Source: MKUN01 sp964481425 (GTDB taxonomy: Bacteria > Bacteroidota > Bacteroidia > Chitinophagales > Chitinophagaceae). From it: a DNA stretch of 64,000 nt. The translations under genes were made by a program, and so were the position numbers. Under the pieces are notes generated by a model. It ran no database searches. It was given only the letters and a program-made list of their open reading frames with translations, and was not told the DNA's origin. Position 1 is the first letter of the stretch; each line of letters starts with the position of its first letter. Shown here in pieces: positions 54,699 through 63,335 of this stretch. Where the stretch lies: positions 1 to 64,000 of the forward strand of contig CAYZTM010000016.1 of NCBI GenBank assembly GCA_964481425.1, read 5' to 3'.

Positions 54699-55958
54699 TT
54701 AGTAGTGGCAACGCTGACATTCAAGACCGCCTATGTCTTCAACGGTCACGCCTGTGCGCTTGCCTTCCTTGATCTCTTCGTGGTATTTCTGGAATATGGT
54801 GTAGTAGTCGTTGTTGGCAAACTGCACCTGTGTCTGGCGGTGGCAGTTGATACACCAGCCCATAGACAGCGGAGCGAACTGGTAAACTTCGTCCATTTCC
54901 TGTATCGGGCCATGGCAGCGCTGGCACTGTATCTGGCCAACCTTCACGTGCTGTGAGTGGTTGAAGTAAACATGGTCAGGCAGGTTGTGGATCTTAACCC
55001 ATTCTATCGGCTTGGCCATGATATTGCCTTGTGCATCGCGTTTGTAATCTTTCTTTACAGGGTCCCAGCCGGCATATTCGTACAGCTTGTGTATCTCTGC
55101 TGTACCATCTATATGCTTGCCTTCTGCTGTATAAAGCGGATGATCTTTCTCACCGGTATATTCGTTGATCTGCTTGTGGCAGTTCATACAGATATTGGGA
55201 GAAGGTATCATAGCCTGGCGGCTCTTCTCAGCACCTGCGTGGCAATACAAACAGTTGATCTCGTTGATGCCAACGTGTACGGCATGCGAGTAGAAGATAG
55301 GCTGGCGTGGCTGGTAGTTCTGTTGGCGGCCCATATTAATGGCGCCATTCACCATCCAGTAACCTGCCGCTATAAATAATACTATAGCAACTACGGCAAT
55401 AATGGTCTTATTGCGGTAGAGCGGAATTTCTTTTTCGTTAGCTACGCCTTCTTTCTCATTGGCGGCACGGCGCAGCGTGCGGTTGGCGCGCCACAGTATC
55501 AGCACCAGCATCAGCAGCGCCAGTGTGATCAGGGTGTACAGCCAGCCATTGCTTTCAGGCTGCGCAGTAGCGCCTCCTGTAGCTGCAGGCGTAGCGGCTG
55601 CCGGCGGTTCATAACTGTTTACATAACCGATAATGGCGTCTATCTCATCTTTAGATAACTGCGGGAAGGCGGTCATCTGTGTCTTATTCCACTTATTATA
55701 CAGGTCGTTGGCAAACTTGTCGCCACTTGCTATAACAGCAGAAGAGTTGTGCACCCAGCCGTAAACCCAGTCTTTGCTCGGCCAGGTTTTATCCACGTTC
55801 TTCAACGCAGGACCTGTCGCATCTTTTATTGGGTTGTGGCAACTCGCACAATTAGATTGAAAAAGAGCTTTACCGTCTGGTGCAGCAAGAGCTGAAAAAT
55901 TGCTCAGGAGTAGAACCGCAAATATAATAAATGCGTTCCGGGCAATTTTCCTGTACAT
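54699..55958 (-). CDS. actA: Alternative Complex III multiheme cytochrome ActA with extra N-terminal heme domain
   Basis: 419 residues from ATG 55958; a GTG 21 bases earlier is possible. Signal peptide ending SALAAPDG, then a mono-heme cytochrome c domain (CASCH at 37-41, GYVNSYEPP), a transmembrane helix near 145-165, a second near 200, and a cytochrome c3-like domain with five heme sites (CLYCH, CMNCH, CQRCH, CINCH, CQRCH). That makes six CxxCH motifs, one more than the five of structurally described ActA. It is the first gene of the operon. Confidence 0.93.
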   Translation of the reverse strand: MYRKIARNAFIIFAVLLLSNFSALAAPDGKALFQSNCASCHNPIKDATGPALKNVDKTWPSKDWVYGWVHNSSAVIASGDKFANDLYNKWNKTQMTAFPQLSKDEIDAIIGYVNSYEPPAAATPAATGGATAQPESNGWLYTLITLALLMLVLILWRANRTLRRAANEKEGVANEKEIPLYRNKTIIAVVAIVLFIAAGYWMVNGAINMGRQQNYQPRQPIFYSHAVHVGINEINCLYCHAGAEKSRQAMIPSPNICMNCHKQINEYTGEKDHPLYTAEGKHIDGTAEIHKLYEYAGWDPVKKDYKRDAQGNIMAKPIEWVKIHNLPDHVYFNHSQHVKVGQIQCQRCHGPIQEMDEVYQFAPLSMGWCINCHRQTQVQFANNDYYTIFQKYHEEIKEGKRTGVTVEDIGGLECQRCHY

Positions 55959-56024
55959 CGGCTTATTAGATTCAGACACAGAAATAAAATTGAAAATTTA
56001 ACTTACCTTTTTGACAAAGCAGGG

Positions 56025-56032
56025 CAAAACTA
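56025..56032 (-). promoter_or_regulatory. Possible -7 element of the act-cta operon promoter
   Basis: On the minus strand this reads TAGTTTTG, matching TAnnTTTG, 67 bases before the actA ATG. No TTG was found at the usual distance, so support is partial. The rest of the spacer (55980-56223) is AT-rich without other clear signals. Confidence 0.35.
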
Positions 56033-56223
56033 CAACACAATGACGAAAGTTTATACACATTTTTCAAAAAATGTTTTTCAATACTGGCGCGGGTTTCAGG
56101 GCATTTTTTTCTATGAAAATTTTTATAATGTCACATTTTTGTCATCAAAATTTCTGCTTAAAAACGCCTCTTTCAGTCCCCCCTTTTTGCCAAAAATTTC
56201 CCATTATTGAAAACATATTACCC

Positions 56224-57012
56224 TCATATTGAACCGGTACGGCCACCATCGACGGGTATGCTGGTACCATTTACATAACCCGCGGCAGGTGATGCCAGAA
56301 ATGCGACCACTGCTGCGATCTCTTCCGGTTTTCCGAACCGCCGTGCAGGTATTTCTTCCAGCATTTCTTTTTCCACATCGTCTTTGGCTGCTCCCGTTTT
56401 CGATACTTTATTATTGATTATGGCCTCAAGCCGCCCTGTTGCCGTAGCCCCGGGTAGTACATTATTGACCGTGATGCCGAACCGTCCCAGCTCATTGGCC
56501 ATGGTCTTTGCCCATGAGGCCACTGCACCCCTTATGGTGTTGGATACGCCCAGGTTCTTCAACGGCACCTTCACCGATGTGGATATGATATTGATGATAC
56601 GACCATAACCCGCTGCCTTCATGCCCGGCACCACTGCTGTAGCAAGAATATGATTGCAGATAAGGTGTTGCTCAAAAGCGCTGATGAACTGTTCCGGCTT
56701 TGCATCCACTGCCGGGCCGGCGGCGGGGCCGCCACTGTTATTCACTAATATATCTATACTGTTGTCCTGCAGGTAGCCGTTCACCACGGCCTCCACCAGG
56801 GCGGGTTGGGAAAAATCTGCCACAAGGTAGCTATGCTGCTGCCCTTTAGCCACATCGAGCGTAGCTACTGCACTTTGCAGTTTTTGCTCATCTCTCGATA
56901 TCAATACACAATTAGCGCCCAGCCCTGCCAGTGCCTGCGCCGATGCCAGGCCAATACCTTGCGTGCTGCCCGCCACGAGGGCGGTCTTGCCTTTCAGATC
57001 AGTGGATAACAT
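56224..57012 (-). CDS. SDR-fold protein with altered catalytic residues
   Basis: 262 residues with a short-chain dehydrogenase fold. The cofactor loop is AGSTQGIGLASA rather than the classical TGxxxGIG. NNSGG (91-95) replaces NNAG, and the C-terminal GTSIPVDGG segment is normal. The catalytic Ser is present near 144, but where YxxxK is expected (157-161) the sequence has Ser157 and Arg161 (GVSNTIRGAVASWAK). It may be a member of the BKR-like SDR subgroup that lacks the usual tetrad, so calling it a dehydrogenase would go too far. The gene is alone, with the act promoter region to its left. Confidence 0.85.
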   Translation of the reverse strand: MLSTDLKGKTALVAGSTQGIGLASAQALAGLGANCVLISRDEQKLQSAVATLDVAKGQQHSYLVADFSQPALVEAVVNGYLQDNSIDILVNNSGGPAAGPAVDAKPEQFISAFEQHLICNHILATAVVPGMKAAGYGRIINIISTSVKVPLKNLGVSNTIRGAVASWAKTMANELGRFGITVNNVLPGATATGRLEAIINNKVSKTGAAKDDVEKEMLEEIPARRFGKPEEIAAVVAFLASPAAGYVNGTSIPVDGGRTGSI

Positions 57013-57072
57013 AGCTCATCATTTGCCTGCGAATGTACGCTATGCAGCGGGCAATTCAGAACAGAAAAGAAA

Positions 57073-57097
57073 AATGCGGGCACAGTATGCCCGCATT
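57073..57097 (-). terminator. Hairpin terminator, mainly for the 63-residue ORF
   Basis: 10-bp perfect stem (AATGCGGGCA at 57073-57082 with TGCCCGCATT at 57088-57097) and a 5-base loop. On the minus strand it is followed by a T-rich run (TTCTTTTC), fitting termination of the ORF at 57145-57336. Confidence 0.75.
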
Positions 57098-57144
57098 GCT
57101 TTATATATATTTATATGGTGGTGTATAGACCTGTTTGTTTGTAC

Positions 57145-57336
57145 TTATGCACTCATCCTATGCTGCACCGGGAAGGCAAGCATACGCAGCGTGTTCTCGA
57201 TATCACGTTTCACAACGCGGCTGTGGCTCAGGCGCATAGTAGCGTTTAAAAATGTCTTAAGGTCTGCAGCTATAGGATTCTGCAGAATTTTCCTTGCTTT
57301 CTCTTGCTTGAAGTATTGAATGGTCCTGCTTTTCAT
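57145..57336 (-). CDS. 63-residue basic protein, hypothetical
   Basis: 63 residues, rich in Arg/Lys, no signal peptide or membrane helix; mostly helical pattern (RTIQYFKQEKARKILQNP and KTFLNATMRLSHS). Nothing known to me matches. Support is indirect: it fills an otherwise empty 450-base gap, a purine-rich AAGG lies just before the ATG, and a good terminator with a T-rich tail lies 47 bases after its stop on the same strand. It may be a small DNA- or RNA-binding protein, but that is a guess from charge alone. Confidence 0.5.
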   Translation of the reverse strand: MKSRTIQYFKQEKARKILQNPIAADLKTFLNATMRLSHSRVVKRDIENTLRMLAFPVQHRMSA

Positions 57337-57461
57337 AACCTTATATTTTTCTGTTCAAACTGATAGATACAAACACCGTGCCATATCATTTATTGATCGC
57401 CCGGCCGGCACTTTTTCTAAAATTTATCGTTATGTTTAACAAGGTTTTATGATCCTTTAGC

Positions 57462-58673
57462 ATGAGCATACCTTCGCATACAGTCATAATATTACTTAGT
57501 TGTGTAGTTATACTCAGCTACCTGTTCAACCTCATTAGTCGTAAAACGAATATTCCCTCTGTTTTATTGCTTATAGCCACCGGCGTGGGCGTGCAGTATT
57601 TTATCCGCTACTCGGGGTTCCCGCTCCCCGACGTGAGCAAACTCGTTAAGATACTCGGGGCGGTGGGGCTGATCATGATCATCCTCGAGGCAGCGCTGGA
57701 CCTTGACGTACACCGGGGGAAGTTCAAACTTATCGGCAACTCGTTCTTTTCCGCACTATTCGTTTTTATTATTTCGGCACTTACTATTGGCTTCCTTATC
57801 ATGCGCTGGCTGCATGAGCCCTTTACCAAGGCCTTCCTCTATGCCGTGCCGCTCAGCATCATCAGCAGCGCCATCGTGATACCCAGCGCCACTCACTTGC
57901 CCGAATTCAAAAAGGAATTCATCATCTATGAATCCTCCTTTTCAGATATCATTGGCATTCTTGTCTTTAATTACATGGTGATGCAGAACCTGTTCAGTCT
58001 CAATACTGCTTTCACGTTTGCAGGCAATGTGATACTGGCCGTGCTCATCTCGCTGGCCTCATCCTTACTGCTATTGTATATACTTTCAAAAACAGAAGTT
58101 ACGATCAAGTTCTTCCTCGTGTTTGCTATACTCTCACTGGTCTATACATCCGGCGAACTGATACACCTGCCCTCGTTGCTGATCGTGCTGGTGTTCGGGC
58201 TGGTGCTCAACAACAGCCCGCGCGTTATCAAAGGCCGGATGCTGCGTATCATACCAACCGACAACCTCGAGAGCATCTTGAGCGTAATGAAATCGATCAC
58301 CGCGGAAACATCCTTCCTGATACGCACTTTCTTCTTTATCATTTTCGGTTATACGATACAGTTACCGGTACTCATTACTCCCAGTGTTTGGGAGATAGGT
58401 ACGGCTATAGTGCTCATACTGTTACTGGTACGCTTCCTGTACCTGCGCCTCATATTAAGATCCAACCTCTTCCCGGAGCTTTTTTTAATGCCCCGCGGAT
58501 TGGTGACCATACTACTCTTTTACAGTATCCCTGCCGAAAAAAGCATGAGCAGTTTCAGCGAAGGCATACTGTTCTTCGTCGTGGTCATTACCAGCCTGCT
58601 GATGATCATTGGGCTGCTCTTCTTTAATAAGGAGCAGTACAAGTATTACGAACGTGAAGAGAAATTCATTTAG
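57462..58673 (+). CDS. CPA-family cation:proton antiporter
   Basis: 403 residues, about twelve transmembrane helices and no long cytoplasmic tail, so it is the bare transport domain. Helix pattern and the segment ESSFSDIIGILVFNY (157-171) match CPA1 exchangers, but the usual ND pair of the ion site is Ser161-Asp162. The helix ending RFLYLRLILRSNL and MPRGLVTILLFYSIP are the other family motifs. It exchanges Na+ or K+ for protons across the inner membrane; the ion is not known. Its stop interlocks with the convergent M28 peptidase stop (TTAG, 58670-58673). Confidence 0.86.
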   Translation: MSIPSHTVIILLSCVVILSYLFNLISRKTNIPSVLLLIATGVGVQYFIRYSGFPLPDVSKLVKILGAVGLIMIILEAALDLDVHRGKFKLIGNSFFSALFVFIISALTIGFLIMRWLHEPFTKAFLYAVPLSIISSAIVIPSATHLPEFKKEFIIYESSFSDIIGILVFNYMVMQNLFSLNTAFTFAGNVILAVLISLASSLLLLYILSKTEVTIKFFLVFAILSLVYTSGELIHLPSLLIVLVFGLVLNNSPRVIKGRMLRIIPTDNLESILSVMKSITAETSFLIRTFFFIIFGYTIQLPVLITPSVWEIGTAIVLILLLVRFLYLRLILRSNLFPELFLMPRGLVTILLFYSIPAEKSMSSFSEGILFFVVVITSLLMIIGLLFFNKEQYKYYEREEKFI

Positions 58674-60229
58674 CCTTTCTTTGGGGGCTCAAGCGGTTTG
58701 CGCGGCAGCTTACCATCGCGCATGGCCGTATTGTACACAAATGCAGCCATGATGACGGAGGCCTGTTCCAGGTCGCTGCTGTTCACCCGGTCATAACTGT
58801 CCATATTGGTGTGGTGCGTACGGGTACCGTACTCCAGCGGGTCTTGTATGAACTGGAAACCGGGTATGCCTATCGCATCGAAGGAGAGGTGGTCCGTGCC
58901 ACCGGTATTGCGTATCGTTATGGTACCGGCCCCAAGGTCTTTAAAAGGCTCGAACCATGATTCGAATATGGGCCGCACCATGTCGTTCTCCTGCAGGTAT
59001 ATGCCGCGTATCTTGCCAGCTCCATTGTCCAGGTTATAATAAGCAGATACCTTTTCGTATTCCGGTTTGAACTTCATACTGTCCTTATCGCCGAAGTGGT
59101 TCTTCACATAGGCATGTGAGCCCAGCAGGCCCTGCTCCTCACCACTCCATAATACTATCCTGATGGTACGGCGTGGCTTCACATCGAGCGCCTTCAGTAT
59201 GCGCACTGCTTCCATAGCCACAGCCACACCTGTACCATTGTCTGTAGCACCCGTGGCTGCATGCCAGGAGTCCATATGACCGCCAAGCATCACCAGTTCG
59301 CTTTTCAGGTTCTTATCGGTACCCGGTATCTCCGCCACTACATTATTCTCTATCGAATCATTGAAATACTTTGTCTTTGTTTCCATTTCCACTTTCACCT
59401 GCTTACCTGCATCCAGCAGTCTTATCATGCGGTCCACATGTTCACGGGCCATCTCCAGTTCAGGCAATACAGGTTTGGCATCAAAACCTCTCGGGGCGCC
59501 ATTGGTCGTAAACACGGTGCCCATAGAGCCACCCCTGCCCACTGTTATCACTGCCAGCGCATGCTCTGACAACAGGAACGAATCGCGCTTGTTGTAAAAT
59601 GCGATTATCTCGGCCCTGTTATGGTGCGGGTCGGGCTTTTGCGGGTTTATCTCTTCATCATGCAGGCGGGGATCGGCATCCATCTGTTCCAGTTCTTCAT
59701 CGCTCAGCCTTTTGCCATCCGGCTTAAAGTTCACTTTAGTGTCTTTATTAACGGGGGGCTGCAGTATCACTATCTTCCCGGCCAGCTTGCCTTTGTATTG
59801 CTCCATATCTTCCACGGCATCTATCTTCGCACTGGTCACCTCTGCGGTTACCAGGCCATTGGTACCCGGCGTCCATGCTTTGGGTATGGCTATAAGCTGC
59901 TGGTAATAAGGCACTGTCATCGCCACATAACATTTCTCCACTTCCCAGCCCCGGCCAAAACTGCCCCAGGGTTCTATCGCCGCATTCACCAGGCCCCAGT
60001 CGCTCAGCTGTTGCCGCGTCCATTGCTCTGCACGCTTCATACCGGGTGAACCCGTCAGCCTTGGCCCGTTGACATCTGTTAGCTGGAACAAGGTCTCCAT
60101 TACTTTGGAGTTGCTGAATCCCTCGTGCCTGATACGCCACATCATCTGCGGATCAGGAGCGTCGTCATGCGATTGTGCCTGTGCAGCAATGGCAAACAGG
60201 AGCATAAATGCCGGCAATAACTTTTTCAT
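58670..60229 (-). CDS. Secreted M28-family metallopeptidase
   Basis: 519 residues. Signal peptide MKKLLPAFMLLFAIAAQAQ. A PA (protease-associated) domain is inserted at about 140-270, followed by the M28 core with dinuclear zinc ligands in GGHMDSWHAATGATDNGTG, the base and ligand pair in LWSGEEQGLLG, an Asp in YYNLDNGAGK and a His in GGTDHLSFDAIG. An aminopeptidase or carboxypeptidase acting outside the inner membrane; the specificity cannot be read from sequence. Convergent with the antiporter gene. Confidence 0.92.
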   Translation of the reverse strand: MKKLLPAFMLLFAIAAQAQSHDDAPDPQMMWRIRHEGFSNSKVMETLFQLTDVNGPRLTGSPGMKRAEQWTRQQLSDWGLVNAAIEPWGSFGRGWEVEKCYVAMTVPYYQQLIAIPKAWTPGTNGLVTAEVTSAKIDAVEDMEQYKGKLAGKIVILQPPVNKDTKVNFKPDGKRLSDEELEQMDADPRLHDEEINPQKPDPHHNRAEIIAFYNKRDSFLLSEHALAVITVGRGGSMGTVFTTNGAPRGFDAKPVLPELEMAREHVDRMIRLLDAGKQVKVEMETKTKYFNDSIENNVVAEIPGTDKNLKSELVMLGGHMDSWHAATGATDNGTGVAVAMEAVRILKALDVKPRRTIRIVLWSGEEQGLLGSHAYVKNHFGDKDSMKFKPEYEKVSAYYNLDNGAGKIRGIYLQENDMVRPIFESWFEPFKDLGAGTITIRNTGGTDHLSFDAIGIPGFQFIQDPLEYGTRTHHTNMDSYDRVNSSDLEQASVIMAAFVYNTAMRDGKLPRKPLEPPKKG

Positions 60230-60328
60230 TGTTATAACATTGTAGCTAACAAGATATAAAGTAGCCCTTTTGTTTGCAAATAATATTCTCTTAATGAAAA
60301 TTACATTCCTGCGCAGTATTTTTACTGT

Positions 60329-61108
60329 ATGAGTGTCACAGTACTATTTCACAAAGAGAACGGCGTTGGCTTCATTACGCTCAACCGCCCCGACAAATAC
60401 AACAGCTTCAACCGCGATATGTCCATGTGCCTGCAGGAACATCTTGATGATTGCGAGCGCGATGATGAGATACGCTGCATCTATATTACCGGGGCCGGTA
60501 AAGGCTTCTGCGCCGGGCAGGACCTTGCAGAAGCTTCAGACCCATCGAGCGTGGATTTTGAAAAGATAGTGCGGGAACATTACAATCCTGTCATCAGGCG
60601 TTTCCGTCATATAGAGAAACCGATAGTTGCCGCAGTGAATGGCGTGGCTGCAGGGGCCGGGGCCAATATTGCTCTTGCCTGCGATATCGTGGTAGCTGCT
60701 GCCAGCGCCTCTTTCATACAGGCCTTCAGCAAGATCGGTCTGATACCCGACAGCGCGGGCACTTTCTTCCTGCCCCGCCTTATAGGCATGCAGCGTGCAG
60801 CTGCGCTCATGATGACCGCCGACAAAGTAATGGCAGAAGAAGCCGCAGCTATGGGCATGATATACAAATCTTATCCCGACGAGGCCTTCGAGGCCGAAAG
60901 CAAAAAGATGGCCTTTTACCTCGCACAGATGCCCACGAAAGGGATCGGCCTTACCAAGCGCCTGCTCAACCACACCTTCGACAATACGCTTGAAGAGCAA
61001 CTGGAAATGGAGAAAGACATACAGGTACAAGCCGGGCAAACTGAAGATTTCAAAGAAGGGGTACTATCCTTCCTCGAAAAAAGGAAACCGGATTTTAAAG
61101 GAAAATAA
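60329..61108 (+). CDS. paaG: Enoyl-CoA hydratase/isomerase family, PaaG-like
   Basis: 259 residues, crotonase fold. The oxyanion-hole Gly segments are GAGKGFCAGQDL and GVAAGAGANIALACD. GFCAGQDLAE and the active-site Asp in GLIPDSAGTFFLPRLIG are typical of PaaG, which turns ring-1,2-epoxyphenylacetyl-CoA into the oxepin in phenylacetate breakdown. No other paa genes are near, so a general enoyl-CoA isomerase role remains possible. TATTTTTA directly before the start may be a degenerate promoter element. Confidence 0.82.
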   Translation: MSVTVLFHKENGVGFITLNRPDKYNSFNRDMSMCLQEHLDDCERDDEIRCIYITGAGKGFCAGQDLAEASDPSSVDFEKIVREHYNPVIRRFRHIEKPIVAAVNGVAAGAGANIALACDIVVAAASASFIQAFSKIGLIPDSAGTFFLPRLIGMQRAAALMMTADKVMAEEAAAMGMIYKSYPDEAFEAESKKMAFYLAQMPTKGIGLTKRLLNHTFDNTLEEQLEMEKDIQVQAGQTEDFKEGVLSFLEKRKPDFKGK

Positions 61109-61122
61109 AACAATACTCCCTC

Positions 61123-62112
61123 TTGTCACATTCAGAAGAACGTTCAGAAAAAATCTGCCTCAATTGCGGCGCCACGCTTCATGGCCGCTATTGCCATGTA
61201 TGCGGCCAGGAGAATGTAGAACCTAAAGAAAGCGTGGGCCATATCTTTCGCCACTTTTTCGAGGATGTCACCCACTTCGACGGTAAATTCTTCAGCACAC
61301 TTAAACTGCTCATTACCAAACCGGGCTTTCTATCTGCGGAATACATTAAGGGGCGCAGGGCTTCCTACCTCAACCCTATCCGGATGTACCTTTTCATCTC
61401 TTTTGTTTTCTTCTTTGCCTTGTTCGCTTTCCCCGGCAGCAACACGCAGCCTTTAGTAAAGCAGCCGGTCAAAAAAGAAAAGCTGAACAAAATAAATTAC
61501 AGCATAAATACGGGCGATGAAAGCCCTGTGAAAATAATAACGGATACCATCAACACCTATGCGAAGAGCAAGAACACGGTAGCAACCCTGGCAGAATACA
61601 AAGCACAGCAGGACTCACTACCTCTCGCTGAGCGTGATGGCGCGATAGAACACTTTTTTGCCGTTAAAGCCTTCGCACTATCGGATGCCTTAGCAAGTGG
61701 CGACAAGGAATATCTTCACCGGGCAAAGGAAAAATTCTTCCACCTGCTTCCGCAGATGTTCTATGTCATCCTGCCCTTCTTTGCGCTCTTTTTATACCTC
61801 TTGTATATCAGACGCAGGAAGGAATATAACTATGTGGCACATGCTATTTTTACCGTCCACTATTATTGCTTTGTATTTATAGCCTGGCTGGCCATGCGCC
61901 TGGTTGGTTTTATACCTCTGGCCGGCCGTTTGCTGCAGCTGGCCATCCTTATATATGTGTGGGTGTACCTGTTCCGGGCCATGCGCAAGTTCTACAAACA
62001 GGGCGGGGGCAAGACCTTCCTGAAATTCATGCTGCTCGATATTGCCACGGCAGTATTTATGATCCTGCTCTCCATCATATACATCGCCACGGCTATGACC
62101 AGCGCTCTTTAG
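61123..62112 (+). CDS. DUF3667 family membrane protein with N-terminal zinc ribbon
   Basis: 329 residues from a TTG start at 61123, 14 bases after the paaG stop; no ATG precedes the zinc ribbon. The N-terminus holds two Cys pairs (CLNCGATLHGRYCHVCGQ), a zinc-ribbon pattern usual for DUF3667. It is followed by SVGHIFRHFFEDVTHFDGKFFSTLKLLITKPG and then four to five transmembrane helices around a hydrophilic insert (about 110-205). Function unknown; the family is common in Bacteroidota. Its small distance to paaG suggests one transcript. A strong terminator follows. Confidence 0.82.
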   Translation: MSHSEERSEKICLNCGATLHGRYCHVCGQENVEPKESVGHIFRHFFEDVTHFDGKFFSTLKLLITKPGFLSAEYIKGRRASYLNPIRMYLFISFVFFFALFAFPGSNTQPLVKQPVKKEKLNKINYSINTGDESPVKIITDTINTYAKSKNTVATLAEYKAQQDSLPLAERDGAIEHFFAVKAFALSDALASGDKEYLHRAKEKFFHLLPQMFYVILPFFALFLYLLYIRRRKEYNYVAHAIFTVHYYCFVFIAWLAMRLVGFIPLAGRLLQLAILIYVWVYLFRAMRKFYKQGGGKTFLKFMLLDIATAVFMILLSIIYIATAMTSAL

Positions 62113-62126
62113 ATACTTACTAAATC

Positions 62127-62158
62127 AAAAGGCCCGGCAATAATTTGCCGGGCCTTTT
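62127..62158. terminator. Bidirectional terminator between DUF3667 and DUF4476 genes
   Basis: 14-bp perfect stem (AAAAGGCCCGGCAA at 62127-62140 with TTGCCGGGCCTTTT at 62145-62158), loop TAAT. U-rich on both strands, so it can stop both convergent genes. Confidence 0.9.
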
Positions 62159-62172
62159 CAATACCTATATTT

Positions 62173-63270
62173 TTAGCGTTGGCTACTGATGAAATTATTC
62201 AGGTCTTCTTTTGATGAAGAGAAGGTCAGCACATTCCCAATTTTGAAATAGTTGTTCTGATCTATGGTCCTGGAGTAAGCCGCTTTTGCAACATCAAGTT
62301 TCGATTCATCAAAGTTGAACAGTTGGCATAGCTGCATTACCTGGTCGGTAGTAAAGTAGTTCCCGCTTATGATACTTTTTGCAGTCGACAGCTTAGTATC
62401 ATCGAAGCTACTGTTCTTAATGGTTTCTTTGGCCTGTGCAAAGCTGCCCCCATCCATGGCCATCCTGCGCCTGGATTCCCGCCTGTTATCGTTATAGGCA
62501 TTGTTATTGGCGCTTATCATATTATTCAGCTCTTCTTTGCTTGAGGAGAAAGAGAATACGTTGCTTACCTTATAATAATTTTCCGGGTCCACTGTGCGGG
62601 AATAAGCGGCCTTTGCAAAAGCGAGCTTCGCATCTTCGAAGCTGAACACCTTGCACATCTCTATCACCTGGCCGGTGGTCATATAGTTGTTCAGCAATAC
62701 ACTCTTTGCGGTTGATAGCATGGCATCATTGAAATGTGCATTACGCACAGCAGCCTTCGCCTGTTCAAAATCGCCATTGCTCATCGCATAGGGTCTATCC
62801 CGGCGGTCATCATGATGGCGATACCTGTCGTGCCTGTCGCGGTCGCGGTCCCGCCCGGGATCATAGGCATCTTTCGAATGCTTCCCATAATGCATCACGT
62901 ACATGTTCGCGGGGGCCACATACTTTTTAGGTACAGGCGCCATCGAGAAGTAGTTAAGGTCCATCTTACCTCCGGCCCTTTGAATTTTGTAGGTCACATC
63001 CATGTAGTTGCCAGTCATGTCGGTCACCTGCAGGTTCTTCACGATGTCGGGTATCCTTTGGTTCTCAAAGATGATCCTTGTACTGTAATACGGTTGGTTC
63101 AGGTCCTCGATACGTACATTGGTTTGCGGTTGATCGTTTTGCTGTTCGCCGTTCAGTACCAGGTAGAACCTATCCCCGCTTTCGGAGAATATGGTCAGGT
63201 CACCTGCCTGCTGCGCCGTTGCCAATAGAGGGAAAAGAAAGAGCGCTATTAAAATGTATGTGTGTCTCAT
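62173..63270 (-). CDS. Secreted protein with two DUF4476 domains
   Basis: 365 residues. Signal peptide MRHTYILIALFLFPLLATAQ. An N-terminal strand-rich domain (about 20-150), with the pattern FYLVLNGEQQNDQP then YVMHYG, is followed by a low-complexity His/Arg/Asp linker (RDRDRHDRYRHHDD). Two DUF4476 repeats come next, near 170-250 and 275-365, each with FxxAKxxIxxxxFDxxxLSTAKS and a ...AKAAYSRTxDxxNYxKxxNVxxFSSSKE pattern. Function unknown. The next gene to the right is a shorter paralogue. A hairpin with a T run ends directly at this ATG. Confidence 0.85.
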   Translation of the reverse strand: MRHTYILIALFLFPLLATAQQAGDLTIFSESGDRFYLVLNGEQQNDQPQTNVRIEDLNQPYYSTRIIFENQRIPDIVKNLQVTDMTGNYMDVTYKIQRAGGKMDLNYFSMAPVPKKYVAPANMYVMHYGKHSKDAYDPGRDRDRDRHDRYRHHDDRRDRPYAMSNGDFEQAKAAVRNAHFNDAMLSTAKSVLLNNYMTTGQVIEMCKVFSFEDAKLAFAKAAYSRTVDPENYYKVSNVFSFSSSKEELNNMISANNNAYNDNRRESRRRMAMDGGSFAQAKETIKNSSFDDTKLSTAKSIISGNYFTTDQVMQLCQLFNFDESKLDVAKAAYSRTIDQNNYFKIGNVLTFSSSKEDLNNFISSQR

Positions 63271-63310
63271 AAAAAAAGTTTGTGCGAGGCTTAGAGCAAA
63301 CCTCGCACAA
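63271..63310 (-). terminator. Terminator-like hairpin abutting the start codon of the downstream DUF4476 gene
   Basis: On the minus strand: 10-bp stem TTGTGCGAGG/CCTCGCACAA (63310-63301 with 63289-63280), 11-base loop, two bases, then seven T residues that end immediately at the ATG of the next gene (63270). It either terminates the upstream paralogue's transcript or acts as an attenuator. Confidence 0.75.
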
Positions 63311-63335
63311 GATAATTCATAAAACGTGCCAGTTT

